The notes under the pieces are model-generated. The model was not told where the DNA came from and searched no databases. It saw only the letters and a list, made by a program, of their open reading frames with translations. Made by a program: the position numbers and the translations under genes. Source: Linum tenue (taxonomy: Eukaryota > Streptophyta > Magnoliopsida > Malpighiales > Linaceae). From it: a DNA stretch of 64,000 bases. Shown piece by piece: positions 10,647-22,700 of the stretch; the stretch's first letter is position 1; each line of letters begins with the position of its first letter. The stretch spans positions 53,593,703-53,657,702 of the forward strand of contig CAMGYJ010000002.1 of NCBI GenBank assembly GCA_946122785.1, read 5' to 3'.

Positions 10647-11286
10647 CATTTGATCCTGAATTTTTTTTCCTATAGTTAGAATATCACAATAAATCATGAT
10701 GAAGTCATTACTTATGAGCACATATTTTTCAAATTTTGAGTTGGAAACATACTCGGTAACAAGTGGTAATGAGTGGCACGATTTTTGTCTCGAAATATAT
10801 AAAAATTCTCTAGTTAAAAAAAATATATATAAGTAGATTAAAAAATAATAAAAAACAATAATATCACTCCTTAAATCTAACCCTTAATAGTTGTAAAATT
10901 TTATTTCGGTAATAGAACATTAAAGACTATATATAAAAGCTTAGTCCAAAGCCGAGGAGGGACAAGAGTTGGACACGCGTCCTAACTAGCGCTAATGTCC
11001 CTGCAAATTGCCTACATAGATAGCGAAGATGGTTGGAGAGAAGAAGTAAGAAGGCAACATAATTGCATGTAACTTCTACAAAAACTTCACACACTAACTG
11101 CGGATCAAACTCACAAAAGGGGATACGGTGAAGTAGTAGCATACCCAACGACAAAAGAAAGTCCACCAGATCGCCTCCTTAGACAACAAGTTCTCTTATT
11201 CTTTTCCGACACATCATCCTCTATATGTAGTCGTTGCATCTCAGGCACCTACCAACACATCATCTCCATCAAACTTATTCATCTAT
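10647..11286. other. AT-rich spacer, no gene seen
   Basis: AT-rich sequence without a supported frame. Short minus-strand frames near 10927-11166 show no recognisable domain. Confidence 0.5.
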
Positions 11287-11447
11287 TGTGAAATTTGTGT
11301 GAAGCAACCTTTGGGTGAATGATTTATTGATTGGATGCTTGAATGTTACATATGATTTCTACTCTACTTAGACAAGAAGAAAGACAATACACAATTACAA
11401 TGATAAGCTGTGAAGTGATGGTGAGTGCTGAAACAACATGGGTGCCA
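11287..11447 (-). repeat. LTR copy (left) of the short LTR element
   Basis: A 161-bp repeat matching 12193-12351 at roughly nine bases in ten by eye. Shared words include GGGTGAATGATTTATTGATT and GCTGAAACAACATGGGTGCC. Confidence 0.75.
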
Positions 11448-12192
11448 AGCTAGGCATTCACGGTTGGTGTTTATTACTGGGCGAAGACCAATTATTATTC
11501 ACCTTTCAATCTAGGCGAGATGATAACAGCAACGGAGATCCATGGCTTCGAGGGCGCTGATGATGACGGTGGTGGTGCTTCAAGACAGTTGGTTGCGTTG
11601 GTCACAGATCTGGTGGATTTGTCACCGGCAATTGATGTAGAGATGACTTAGTGGTGGCGGTGGACAAAATGTTCTTGTTGGAGTTGCGCTTGCTCCTTCC
11701 TTCTAAGGTTTCTCCAACATCCCCTACGTGCTCAAGCTCTCCGGAATTTGATTTCTCTCTGTCGGGGACACAATGGACGAAGACAGAGGATGGCCTGTGA
11801 GTAGATCCCTTAGCGATGTCCCGGGAATGTTGTTGGCTTTGTCGGGTTGATGATCGACGATTTGTATATTGGCCTTTGGCTGGGAGAACAATGGTGGTGA
11901 CGCTATGATATTGTTGGTCCATCGAAGGAAATTATGGTGGAAGTTTGTCTGAACGGCGACTCAGATTGTCGTTATTCTATGGATAATGGAATCATGATTG
12001 AAGAGGAGCAGCCTGGAAAGTGCTCGCTCATGGCTGGAAATGAAACACAGATAGAGAACTTCTACTGGAAACTTGAAGAACAAAAGAATGAAGATTTGGA
12101 AGAGAGGTAAGAAACTCTATATAACTCTTTTCTTCCTCTTCTTCTTCTTAGGCTTTCTTTCACTGAATTCTGAATCTAGCTATGATACCATG

Positions 12193-12351
12193 TGAAATTT
12201 GTATGAAGCAAACTTTGGGTGAATGATTTATTGATTGGATGCTTGAATGTTACAATTGACTACTACTATACTTATACAAGAAGAAAGACAATAAACAATT
12301 ACAATGATAAGCTGGAAAGTGATGGTGCATGCTGAAACAACATGGGTGCCA
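12193..12351 (-). repeat. LTR copy (right) of the short LTR element
   Basis: A 159-bp partner of 11287-11447, preceded by GATACCATG, the complement of a tRNA-Met primer site. Confidence 0.75.
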
Positions 12352-12963
12352 TCAGCTACTGTCTTGAGTATGGAGTCCATTATGAGTGATTGCAGGACAT
12401 GAATGGGCTGCTACAGGAGACATGGGTGTACGTGAAATCCAACTGTGGTGAGATGGATTTGATGACTTCCTACATCTATAAATTGTATGATTCCCACAAC
12501 TGTCCAAACGGATTATGTGGGCGTTATCAAACAATTTGATTGAAAAAGAAGAGGGGTTAGAGTTCAATCGAGAGGAAAGCTGACCAAGGAAGGAGAGGAG
12601 ATGCATCTGATTGAGGCATGGACATGCAAGGTAGCACAGATGCTAGGGGCTGCGATTGAGGCATGGCGGGGCGATCGAACAAAGAAGAATTGACTCGATC
12701 TGCGATGAGAGCGGTATCGGGGAATTGGTCGGATTAAAAGTAGACGGCAAGTGTGCTTTTATCTCCGCGAACAAATTCAACTCTTGGGGTAATGACTGGA
12801 CGATGGGGTTACGACTGAACTTGGTTTTGCACGATGCCAAAGGGTTACGCCGGAAGAGATTTTTGTGATAGAGAGAATTATGGTACGGGAGAAACGGCTG
12901 ACCTAGACTGACATCTCTGTGTTTATTTACGACATTTTTTAATTGTTTGGGTCAAAACAATTT
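12352..12963. other. Unassigned sequence
   Basis: Moderate GC with short frames on both strands (for example 12656-12868 plus, 12352-12606 minus). None has a domain I recognise. It may be a decayed gene or retroelement fragment. Confidence 0.3.
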
Positions 12964-12971
12964 ATGAGAAG

Positions 12972-13412
12972 TAGGGCTGGCTATTTGGACCGAGACCGGA
13001 TGAAAAACCGGAAACCGGATCGTATAACTCGGACCGAGACCGGACCGGGACCGGATAGTAAACAATCCAATCCAATCTTTGGGCTTAGATTTGAGGTAAA
13101 AAACCGGATAAAGACCGGATAAGAGAGCCCAACACCCAAAACTTAAGGTAATTTGCATAAGCGGTCACAAACCTTTACACTTAGTACAAAACTTAACCAA
13201 CTCCTCACCCTTTTAGGCCTTAGGCCACTCAAATTCCCACAATCTCAATATAAAATCAAGACCGAATTGGGACCGGACCGGGTCAAGACCGGACCGGATC
13301 AAGACCGGACTGTATCCAATCCAATCTTCGGTCCTTATATTCTCAAAAAAACCGGACTGGACCGGATCAATTTGGGCCAATTTAACCGGACCGGACCGTA
13401 TAGCCACCCCTA
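12972..13412. mobile_element. hAT-like MITE with CCGGACCGG subterminal repeats
   Basis: Left end TAGGGCTGGCTAT; right end ATAGCCACCCCTA. It is flanked by a perfect 8-bp duplication, ATGAGAAG (12964-12971 and 13413-13420). The subterminal parts are arrays of GGACCGGAC, AAGACCGGA and related words in both orientations. It is 441 bp and non-coding. Confidence 0.88.
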
Positions 13413-14189
13413 ATGAGAAGTATGAAAAATATATTGGGTTTGAATCAGGGACGGAGCCGGGATTTTACTGAAGAGGGCTAGCAAATGTTTTTCAAGCGAA
13501 ATTCTATAAAATTAATAAAATAAATAATATCATTTATTAGTTTTACATGTGCTCTTTCATTTTGACAAAATAAGAGAAAATAAAAATATCTCATCCAACA
13601 AAAATGACTAAACTGTTAGCAAAAATCACTCTTTTAAGAGATTAATATATATGTTCTGTGACAACAAAGATAACAAAGAATAAAAAATTAGAAATGATAA
13701 ATCATGTACATCTAACAAAATTATAACATTTGAGCACCATAACTAAATTGTGAAATAAATATTGGATAAAAACACTCAATTATGGTTGAAGAGGTGTAGA
13801 GTCATGGCTAAAATGGATGCCAAAATAGGAAAGTTTGCTAATGATGGGGGAAATCAAGCGAGGTTCCGAAAATGCACTAGACCATCATGCTACCAATGCT
13901 ATCAATGATCCATAATGTTCATATCGGATTTTTAAAACTTGGGGGGGGGGGGGGGGGGGGGATGACGACCCCCTAGCAATACTGTTTACCACTAAAAAAA
14001 TAACTTAATACCACATTGATTATTTTCAAGGAGTGGTAGTGATTTATAAGGCCAGCTCAACATTAGTGATTAAAAGAGATAGCTGGGCCTTGTTGGGTTG
14101 GGTTTTTGGGCCTAAGTGGCCAAACCCCTTCTCCTCTATACGATGGCCGACCATCTCCGTGACCCAATAGCCGGACGATGCCTCCACCC

Positions 14190-15135
14190 CTTGGTACAAA
14201 ATTTGGCTAAGTGTTGAGACCCACAGCACAAGGGGGGTCATGCATGACACCGTCCAAGGGGGTCAGGCACAAAGGGGGTCTCGTCCAAGGGGGTCATCGC
14301 GAGTACCCTTTCGCCGTGTGGTGCAAAGAAGGCCAAAATTTGGCTAAGTGTTGAGACCCACGGCACAAGGGGGGTCATGCATGACACCGTCCAAAGGGGG
14401 TCATGCATGATCTCGTCCAAAGGGGGTCATGCATGACACCGTGCAAGGAAGGCGAAAATTGGCTAAGTGTTGAGACCCACAGCACAAGGGGGGTCATGCA
14501 TGACACCGTCCAAGGGGGGTCATGCATGACACCGTCCAAGGGGGTCAGGCACAAAGGGGGTCATGCATGATCTCGTCCAAGGGGGGTCTCGTCTAAGGGT
14601 GTCAAACATGATGCCGAGGTGAAAATTGGCTAAGTATGGAGATCCAACCACAAGGGTGTCAAGCATGACACCGTCCGATGGGTGCCAAACGACCGGGTAC
14701 CAAGCCGGGTACCAAATAGGAGACCATCCTGAGACAAAATCGGCTGAGTATGGGGCAAGAGGGTACCATGCCGACAAGGAGGGCTTGGTACCAAAACATT
14801 GAATTTGGCTAAGTATAGAGCCAAAGGGGTATCAAGTCGAAAAGGCATGCTTGATACTAAAATACATGAAAATTGGTTAAGTATGGAATCACATGGCCAT
14901 AGCAAGAGGGTACCAAGCCGGCAAGGTATGGCTTGGTACCAAGACATGAAATGCATGAATTTGGCTAAGTAGGAAGCCAACGGGGTCGGCAAGACAGGCT
15001 TGACAGCCAAGCAAAGCGACAGGGTATCATACCCCTTGGTATCATGACCCCAAGGGGGTAAGACTGACTTGGTGGCCAGGCAACAGGGGTACCAAGCCGG
15101 CAGGGTGTAATTTACCAACTTGATGAGGCTACAAA
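14190..15135 (+). repeat. Degenerate repeat array in the LTR U3 region
   Basis: At least eight copies of TTGGCTAAGT or close variants (near 14202, 14338, 14459, 14627, 14740, 14808, 14872, 14960) are spaced about 65-170 bp apart. Each is followed by a purine-rich stretch and GGGGGTC or GGGTACCAAGCC words. The 3' LTR carries the same array. Confidence 0.7.
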
Positions 15136-15509
15136 AACTAAGTATGGATACCAAGCCACCAGGGCTGGCTTGGTAGCAAGGGGTGTCAAGTTGATTACAT
15201 AGGCTTGGTGGCATGCCAGAAGGTATCAAGCCGATGAGACGGCTTGGTGACAATCAACAAGTTAATGAGAAGGACTCGGTGTCATGAGGTGGGAGCGGAA
15301 GACCTCATCATGGTTCATGGAGGATAAGGCAATGACAAGGCGACAAGGCTCAACACCAACCCGACCCGGCATCGAAGCCATCAAGTACCCACCAAGGCGA
15401 CGGTTACCAACTAGTCACCAAGGCGGCGACAAGGACCCCGAGGCGGTTTGGAGCAAAAGGCCAGCTAGCAGTTACTACGGCGGTTACCAAGGCAGTTACA
15501 CCCAGTGGC

Positions 15510-15517
15510 TATAAATA
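15510..15517 (+). promoter_or_regulatory. LTR TATA box
   Basis: TATAAATA about 290 bp before the LTR end. It is the likely core promoter for the genomic transcript, and the same sequence is present in the 3' LTR. Confidence 0.6.
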
Positions 15518-15797
15518 GGAGAAACAAAGACGGGAAAAGGGTTCCACAACCAATCATTTGACACACTATGTCAAAATTTATCTTTTCTCTGCAACTTGCC
15601 TTTTAGTTTTTCGGAGCTCTCACTGAACCTCCATAGGAGTAGAGTAACGTAGCTTGTTCCCAAAAAAACCATCAAAACATCAAACACCCTCGTTCGAACA
15701 TTGTTCGGAGAGGAGTGGACCGTGTAATTATCGTTGTTCAAGAAGTCAAAGGTGCATTCATTGTGTTCAAACACAAGTTTTTCCTCGCCGGAAAACA

Positions 15798-15815
15798 AAT
15801 TGGCACACCTGGTGG
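15798..15815 (+). other. Primer-binding site of the Tat-type element
   Basis: TTGGCACACCTGGTGGGA follows the LTR directly. It resembles the TTGGCGCC..GTGGGA primer region of related elements, with changes. The priming tRNA is not assigned. Confidence 0.5.
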
Positions 15816-15836
15816 GACAACTGTGTGTTTGATTCG

Positions 15837-18800
15837 ATGGCTCCTAGGCGAAAGAATCAGGAAATTGATGCTCCGCCAGGGTTTGTGGAGGATCAAGTGG
15901 CCAACATTGAACATGGCCGGTTAGCTGAAGCGGTTTCCGGTGACAATGAAGGCGGGGAAGACTTGCCGCCGCCGGCACCAAACTCCAACGTTGAGGTAGT
16001 TGCTGCCATTGGGTCACTTCGCCAATTCATGGCGGAAGCTTTGGCTGGCAACACTCTTCAGGTAAATTCTCAACTTGATTGTCTTAACTCCTGTGTAGAT
16101 AGGCGTTTAAGTCAACTTTTTGAAATTGTAACTAAAAATAGGAATGATTTTGATGAGTTTAGGAGAATTTTGACCACACCAGTGGTACAATCACGAGCTT
16201 TGCCAATTGATGGCACAAGTTCAACTCCAAACAATGCAAATTTTTCTCCTGTCGGTGGCCGGAATGGCCAACTACGGCAAGATAACCTACCGCCGCCGCT
16301 GACAACCCAACCAACCTCTCACCACGTGAATCGCGACGAGATTCCCGCCACCACTCAAGTGGAGGCTTCAGTTAACGTGGGAGTTGGGGAATTTCCCCCA
16401 CGTGGCGAAAATTTCGCCACTATGTTCAACACCCATGTTGAACAACCGCCATCCATCCCGGTGGCGAGACCCTACGTAGCTCCTCCTAACATGGGTGGGG
16501 GAGGAAGGTTAGGTGTTGGGGATCAAGTTCCTCCACGTGCTTACCCAGCACCCATACCACCCCAAGTCCATGGGCATGGTGTGGACCCCATGGGGTTCGT
16601 ACCGCCAGGGGGGCAAGGGGGGCATGATGCTAATGCCCTAAGGGATCAGGTGGCTCAACTCCTTACCGAGCAGTTTGGTTTAGGGGTAAGGCCCACCATG
16701 CCACCTGTGTACCGTAAGCCTTACCCGGAATGGGTAGATAGGCTATACCCATTCCCAAGAGGGTTTAGGGTGCCCGAGTTTGCCACCTTCACGGGTACTG
16801 GTGACCAGTCCACTGTTGAACATGTGGGACGGTTTACTGTCCAATGTGGAGACGTGGGAGACTTTGTCAAGCTAAGACTTTTTGGCAACTCGTTGACAGG
16901 GCCAGCTTTTGCATGGTATGTCAACTTGCCGTCTAACTCTGTCCAAACTTGGCAACAGATGGAACAAATCTTCCATGCCCAGTTCTATAGATCTGAGCCT
17001 GAGGTCTCAATGGCTGACTTGGCACGCATGCGCCAGCAGCCAGGGGAGTCGGTCGAGCATTTTTTGACTAACTTCAAGAATGCTCGTAACCGTTGCTTTG
17101 TCAACTTGACAGAGAGGGAATTTGTCAAGCTTGCTCAAGGGGGCTTGAGTTTTGAGTTAAGGAAGAAATTCCAAGACAGAGAGTTCTCGGACTTGTTCCA
17201 ACTCATGTCTTGTGCTGTGAGATATGAGTCTCTTCTCCAAGAAGAGGAGAATAGGAGGAGTGCATCAAGGGGGCAATACTTCCCCTCAATTAACTACCCT
17301 GTCAACCAGGTCAGCCAAGAGGCCATTGAGGTGGAAGTAGACCTGGCTGAGTTAGCTCCGGGGAAGCCATATGTTTGTGCTTCTTTGACTAAGGCTGAAA
17401 ACGAGCCACAAGGGGGTAGACCCAATAGGGCCCCCATCCAGCCACGCAAGTACTCCTTTGATGTCTCGAAGGCTGACTTGATTTTTGACCAACTCTACAA
17501 GGATGGTCAAATCAAGTTAACTGGGGGGCATAACATACCACCACCCGAGAAATTAAAAGGAAAGAAGTATTGTAAGTGGCATAACAGCATGTCACATGCC
17601 ACTGACTCATGTGTGATTTTCCGTAATATCTTGCAGGATGCTATTGAGAAGGGGCGTATCAAGTTCCCGGAACCAAAGAAGGATGCCATGTTGGTGGATA
17701 CTGACCCATTTCCCAACGTGGTAGGCATCAACATGGTTAACCCGGATCTTTCCAAAATTGAGTTGCCCCGTTTCAAGTTGGTGTTGGATACAACGCCACC
17801 TCAACATGGGAGCTCCAATGTCACTCATGAACAAGGGAGCTCGTCAGGTACAAAGCAGGCTAGCCCGGCCGCAATGATGACAGATGAAATTGAGAAGTTG
17901 TGTGCTCAGTGCAAGAAGAGCCTCAAACTTGATGAGGCGAGGCCTTCCGCCCACCAAAGACTTGGCCCACCCAACAGGCCGAGATACCCTTCTTATCAGA
18001 GACAAGTGGAGGGGGTCGTCCAGCCAGCTTGGGGGCAACGAAGGCAGTGGATAGCACATGGAATTCCTTCCATGCGAAGTCCTCCCGTTAGAAGTCCTCC
18101 CGTTAGAATTCCTCCCGCGAGAACTTTTAAGATGCCCAATGTGCCACAAGGAGGGTGGCATACTTATGACATGCGTCGTCAACAACCAGTAGCCATTGGG
18201 GGGATGACAAGGACTCAAAGGAGGAGATTCCTACGTAAGAATGCCGAAGCACGGCAGGGGAGGTACCCAGTCATACTTGGTGCGACGATCAGACCACCAC
18301 CACAGAATGATTTCGTTCCACCAAATATCGAGGTGGACAACTCAGTGTCTACCGGGCTCAAGGTGACAATGACTGACAAAGGGAAGCAAGTCCAAGTTCA
18401 AGGTGATGTCAAAATTCATGAAGAGGTTGAGGGTGACTTCCAGGAAGAAGGAGGTGAATATGAAGATGAGTATGCTGAAGATGACATGCTAGAAGATGAG
18501 CATCCCAATCCCAAATTTGATAGAAGCAACAAGGATGATGAAGGAGATGACCAAGGACCACCTTTGACAATCCAGTTTGGAAGTTTGCCGCCAGTGGTGG
18601 TCACAAACTACATACTACCTATGGTCTTCCAATTCAATGAGGAAGACCGGGATAGATATGTGGAGGAAGAAGAGGTAATAGAAGAGGCCGAAGATACAGA
18701 CGGGTCCGTTGCTGAGTTGACCGAGGCATTTGCTCGTTTGGAAGCAAGTGATGAGCCATGGGGTGTTAGGATGGCTCGATTGGGAAGTAGAATCGATCTA

Positions 18801-19766
18801 GCTGCTGAGGTGGCGAGACAAGGAAAGAGTTCTCAGAAAATTTTGAAGGAGCTCCATGAAGCAGGCCATAAGAGTGTTGGTTTACTTGGTGAAGATGATG
18901 GGAGATACCCTTTTTATGTGTTATACCAAGGTCCTGAAGCTTCATCGTCCGCACCCATCCATAACCCTGCTTGGGGTTGGGAGTTTGATGGTGAGGTTGA
19001 GGGTTCGGCAGCAAAGGAAGAAAGTTCGACGAATGAAGAGGAAGTCTTGCAACTGGCCACCTTGAAAGGGAAAGGGGTCATGAAGGAGGAGAACACAAAT
19101 GACGAGTTAAGTCACTTAGTGGTTTTCAAGGAACCGGAGCCAAGTATGCTAAGGCATTTGAGGCCCCTCTATATCAAGGCTAGGTTGGATGGTATGCCGA
19201 TGTCAAGAGTCCTTGTTGACAATGGAGATGCTGTCAATGTGATTCCCACTAGGCTGTTAAGAAAATTGGGAAAGACTACAAGCGATTTGATTCCCACTGA
19301 TATCTTCGTTACTAGCTTCAATGGGGGATCAACATCAGCAAGAGGGATACTACCAGTCTTAATTGGAGTTGGTAGTCAAGAGAAAATGTCTGCCTTTTTT
19401 GTGGTGGATGGGGCGATAAGCTACAATGCCTTGCTGGGAAGGGATTGGATCCATGCCAACAAGTGTGTCCCATCCTCACTTCATCAATGCTTGATGTTTT
19501 GGAATAAAGAAGGAATGGTGGAGGTAGTACAAGCAGACACCAACCCCTTTGCAGTTGGTGCTAATGTGGCCGAGGCTCCACTCTATCATGGAGACTTCGG
19601 GCCTCTACAAGTGAGGAGTATGGATGGAGGGTCGTGCACAGTGGTGATGTCAAGTGCTAAGATATTGAGCATGGCATGCCTCGACCCCCTTGCCGACATT
19701 GTGAGACCATCTATGATTGCTTTGGATGGTCCACCTAAAGCTGAAGCGAGTATCAATGATGAGTAG
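15837..19766 (+). CDS. Gag-protease of the Tat-type element
   Basis: The start is taken at ATG 15837 (MAPRRKNQEIDAPPGF), the first ATG after the primer site. The open frame extends back into the LTR, but that part would not be translated. The product is 1309 residues. A retrotransposon Gag domain lies at about residues 300-480 (LTGPAFAWYVNLPSN, MRQQPGESVEHFLTNFKNAR). A C/H-rich knuckle, KYCKWHNSMSHATDSC, follows at about residue 578. A long acidic, low-complexity region lies near 850-1000. The aspartic protease is at about 1110-1220, with LVDNGDAVNVIP (Asp1128) and ALLGRDWIH. It ends at TAG 19764-19766, overlapping the pol start. Length and order fit autonomous Tat elements. Confidence 0.92.
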   Translation: MAPRRKNQEIDAPPGFVEDQVANIEHGRLAEAVSGDNEGGEDLPPPAPNSNVEVVAAIGSLRQFMAEALAGNTLQVNSQLDCLNSCVDRRLSQLFEIVTKNRNDFDEFRRILTTPVVQSRALPIDGTSSTPNNANFSPVGGRNGQLRQDNLPPPLTTQPTSHHVNRDEIPATTQVEASVNVGVGEFPPRGENFATMFNTHVEQPPSIPVARPYVAPPNMGGGGRLGVGDQVPPRAYPAPIPPQVHGHGVDPMGFVPPGGQGGHDANALRDQVAQLLTEQFGLGVRPTMPPVYRKPYPEWVDRLYPFPRGFRVPEFATFTGTGDQSTVEHVGRFTVQCGDVGDFVKLRLFGNSLTGPAFAWYVNLPSNSVQTWQQMEQIFHAQFYRSEPEVSMADLARMRQQPGESVEHFLTNFKNARNRCFVNLTEREFVKLAQGGLSFELRKKFQDREFSDLFQLMSCAVRYESLLQEEENRRSASRGQYFPSINYPVNQVSQEAIEVEVDLAELAPGKPYVCASLTKAENEPQGGRPNRAPIQPRKYSFDVSKADLIFDQLYKDGQIKLTGGHNIPPPEKLKGKKYCKWHNSMSHATDSCVIFRNILQDAIEKGRIKFPEPKKDAMLVDTDPFPNVVGINMVNPDLSKIELPRFKLVLDTTPPQHGSSNVTHEQGSSSGTKQASPAAMMTDEIEKLCAQCKKSLKLDEARPSAHQRLGPPNRPRYPSYQRQVEGVVQPAWGQRRQWIAHGIPSMRSPPVRSPPVRIPPARTFKMPNVPQGGWHTYDMRRQQPVAIGGMTRTQRRRFLRKNAEARQGRYPVILGATIRPPPQNDFVPPNIEVDNSVSTGLKVTMTDKGKQVQVQGDVKIHEEVEGDFQEEGGEYEDEYAEDDMLEDEHPNPKFDRSNKDDEGDDQGPPLTIQFGSLPPVVVTNYILPMVFQFNEEDRDRYVEEEEVIEEAEDTDGSVAELTEAFARLEASDEPWGVRMARLGSRIDLAAEVARQGKSSQKILKELHEAGHKSVGLLGEDDGRYPFYVLYQGPEASSSAPIHNPAWGWEFDGEVEGSAAKEESSTNEEEVLQLATLKGKGVMKEENTNDELSHLVVFKEPEPSMLRHLRPLYIKARLDGMPMSRVLVDNGDAVNVIPTRLLRKLGKTTSDLIPTDIFVTSFNGGSTSARGILPVLIGVGSQEKMSAFFVVDGAISYNALLGRDWIHANKCVPSSLHQCLMFWNKEGMVEVVQADTNPFAVGANVAEAPLYHGDFGPLQVRSMDGGSCTVVMSSAKILSMACLDPLADIVRPSMIALDGPPKAEASINDE

Positions 19767-22700
19767 ACCACTTCGAGATGATGTAGTGGGCAAGGCCGAA
19801 GTGACGGCTTTGTTGGAGAAGTTAGCCATCTATCAATGCGAGCAGAGGTTAGCTTGTGAGGAAGCGGTGTTGATGGCTGACTGTGTTCCCGAAGATGACT
19901 TGCCTGAAGAAGGCGAGGTACCGGGTATAGCTGGAGAAGACCAAAGGCCTATGACATCACGTGATGTGTTGGAGGAGATCAATCTTGGCACCGAGGACGA
20001 CCCACGTCCTACTTTCATCAGTGCCATGCTCCCCGAAGCCGAGAGGTATGAGTTAATTAATTTGTTAAAAGAATTTAAGGATTGTTTTGCATGGGATTAT
20101 CACGAGATGCCTGGTCTAGATAGAAAGTTAGTAGAGCATAGATTACCAATTAGTGATGGTTTCAAACCCTTTAAACAACCGCCTAGACGGTTTGCTTATG
20201 AGGTCTTGCCAGAGATTAAGAAAGAAATTGAAAGATTGTTGAAGGGTGGCTTCATCAGGACAGCCAGGTATGTGGAGTGGTTATCCAATGTAGTGCCAGT
20301 TAGAAAGAAGAATGGCAAGATACGTGTATGTGTAGATTTTAGAAATTTAAACTTAGCCACTCCTAAGGATGAATACCCAATGCCAGTAGCAGACATGTTG
20401 CTTGATGCGGTAACTAGGCATAAGATTTTTTCTTTCATGGATTGTTACTCAGGCTATAATCAGATCTACTTAGCCGAGGAAGACATCCACAAGACCGCAT
20501 TCAGATGTCCTGGAGCCATAGGGTGCTATGAGTGGCTCGCCATGCCCTTCGGGCTGAAGAATGCTGGTGCCACTTACCAACGAGCCATGAATGCTATCTT
20601 TCATGACTTGATTGGTGAGTTGGTGGAGGTCTATGTGGATGACATGGTTGTCAAGTCTAAGGTAACAAGTCAACACTTATCTCATCTTCGCATGGCCTTC
20701 TTACGTATGAGAGGCCATAACTTGAAGCTAAATCCACTTAAGTGTGCATTTGGTGTGTCTGCAGGTGACTTCTTAGGGTTCCTGGTGAGCCAACGTGGCA
20801 TTGAGGTTGATAAGAGCAAAACCAAGGCCATCATTGAGGCCATGCCACCAAGTAATAATAAAGAGCTTCAAAGATTCCTAGGCCAAGTTAACTACATTCG
20901 ACGTTTCATCTCGAACTGTGCTGGCCGAACCCAAGTCTTCTCTCCTTTGTTGAAGCTGAAGCAGGAAGATGAGTTTGTATGGCGTCAAGAGCATCAACAA
21001 GCCTTTGATGACATCAAGAAGTACCTGGCAACCCCGCCGGTACTCAACTCTCCAATCCCACATCGGCCATTGAAGTTGTACCTTTCAGCCACTAACACCT
21101 CTGTAGCGTGTCTGTTGGCTCAAGATAATGACTCTGGCCATGAACAGGCCGTGTACTATTTAAGTAGGCTGTTAAACGAGGCGGAACAAAAGTACTCTCC
21201 TGTAGAGAAGTTATGTTTAGCCTTATATTTTTCTTGTATGAAGCTAAGGTACTACTTGATGCCTGTTCAAGTGCAACTCATATGTAAGACTGATATAATA
21301 AAGTACATGTTGTCCCGGCCAATCATCCATGGGAGGATTGGTAAGTGGACACTTGCGCTATCTGAGTTCAACTTGCAATATGTGCCTCAAAAGGCCATAA
21401 AGGGCCAAGCATTGGCTGACTTCTTAGCTGACCACCCATGTGTGGATGTGCCAGCTGAGTTGGTAGAAGTAGCCATGGTGGAGGAGGCCCCTTGGACCTT
21501 ATACTTTGACGGATCAAAGACACGGTCTGGAGCGGGTGCTGGCGTGGTCCTCACTTCCCCATCAGGGCATGCCATGCATTTTGCCTTTACACTTGATCTC
21601 CCATGTACTAACAATCAAGCCGAGTATGAGGCTTTAGTGGTGGGGCTAGAGATGCTTGTTGACTTGAAAGTCAAAAGTGTTAATATCCAAGGGGATTCCC
21701 AACTGGTAGTCTACCAAGTACTTGGTGAATTTCGATGCATCAATTGCATACTAGAGACATATCTTGATTATGTCCAAATATTAATTACCCACTTTGATAA
21801 TGTCTCCATCAAGTATGTTCCCCGCCAGGACAATGGTAAGGCCAACTACTTAGCACAACTAGCTTCGGGGTTCAAAGAGTTTGCTCATGAAGGGGGAGAG
21901 CAAATTTTTGTGCGAACGCTCAACCCACTACATGCGAGACTTAAGCAAAGAGTAGATGTGTTTACGATTGAAGAGGATGCCAGTGACTGGCGTACCCCCT
22001 TGATAGCATACTTGAAGAATCCAACAGGGGATGTGGATCGGGCCATCAAATTCAAGGCAAGAAACTACGTCTTGTTGGATGAGGTCTTATTCAAAAGGAG
22101 ACCAGACGGTTTACTGTTGAAGTGCTTGGGGGGCAAGGAGGCCCTACAAGCCATGGGGGAGGTTCATGAAGGGATATGTGGTGCTCATCAAGCAGGCCCT
22201 TCTATGAGATGGGTACTCCACCGGTATGGGTACTACTGGCCATCCATCGGGGAAGATTGTGCCGCTTTTGCTAAGGGGTGTGAGGCTTGTCAACGGCATG
22301 GCCCAGTGCAAAGAGCTCCGGCCATCGACTTGAAGTCTATCATCAAGCCTCGACCTTTCATTGGGTGGGCCATGGACTTGATTGGGAAGATTTATCCACC
22401 ATCTTCTGATAGACATACGTTTGTCATCTTGGCAACTGATTACTTTACCAAGTGGGTGGAGGCCAAGCCAATGACAGTAGTCAATCAAGGAGAAATCATC
22501 AAGTTCATCAAAGAGAATATAATACATAGGTTCGGCTTGCCAGCCACCATAACAGCTGACCAGGGTACCGTGTTCACGGGAGGGGAAGTGATGGCTTTTG
22601 CCGAAGAACACGGCATCAAAATCATACACTCCACTCCTTACTACGCTCAAGCCAATGGTCAAGCTGAAGCATCCAACAAGGTGGTGAAGGGTATATTGTC

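Larger units (their letters stand above)
11287..12351 (-). mobile_element. Short non-autonomous LTR element (TRIM-like or deleted copia)
   Basis: Two direct repeats of about 160 bp (11287-11447 and 12193-12351) both start TGAAATTTGT and end GGGTGCCA. Inward of the right copy, the minus strand reads TGGTATCATAGC, close to the tRNA-Met primer site of copia elements, so the element points left. Only about 745 bp lies between the repeats, with no protease, RT or integrase motifs. No clean target duplication or purine tract was found. Confidence 0.65.
13983..15797 (+). repeat. 5' LTR of the Tat-type element
   Basis: An 1815-bp LTR from TGTTTACCACTAAAAA to CCGGAAAACA. Compared with the 3' LTR I see by eye three substitutions, one extra 26-bp tandem unit and one extra A. 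U3 contains a tandem array of GGGGGTCATGCATGACACCG-type units (14225-14600) and a series of TTGGCTAAGT words. Confidence 0.95.

Noticed and set aside
14630..15253. 207-codon minus-strand frame, present again at 24316-24939
   Set aside because: Present in both LTR copies only because the LTRs are duplicated; no start context or domain, and made of the U3 repeat words.
18416..18604. Serine-rich minus-strand frame (MTTTGGKLPNW..)
   Set aside because: It is the complement of the acidic GA-rich part of gag-protease in the young gypsy element; the plus frame has clear domains.
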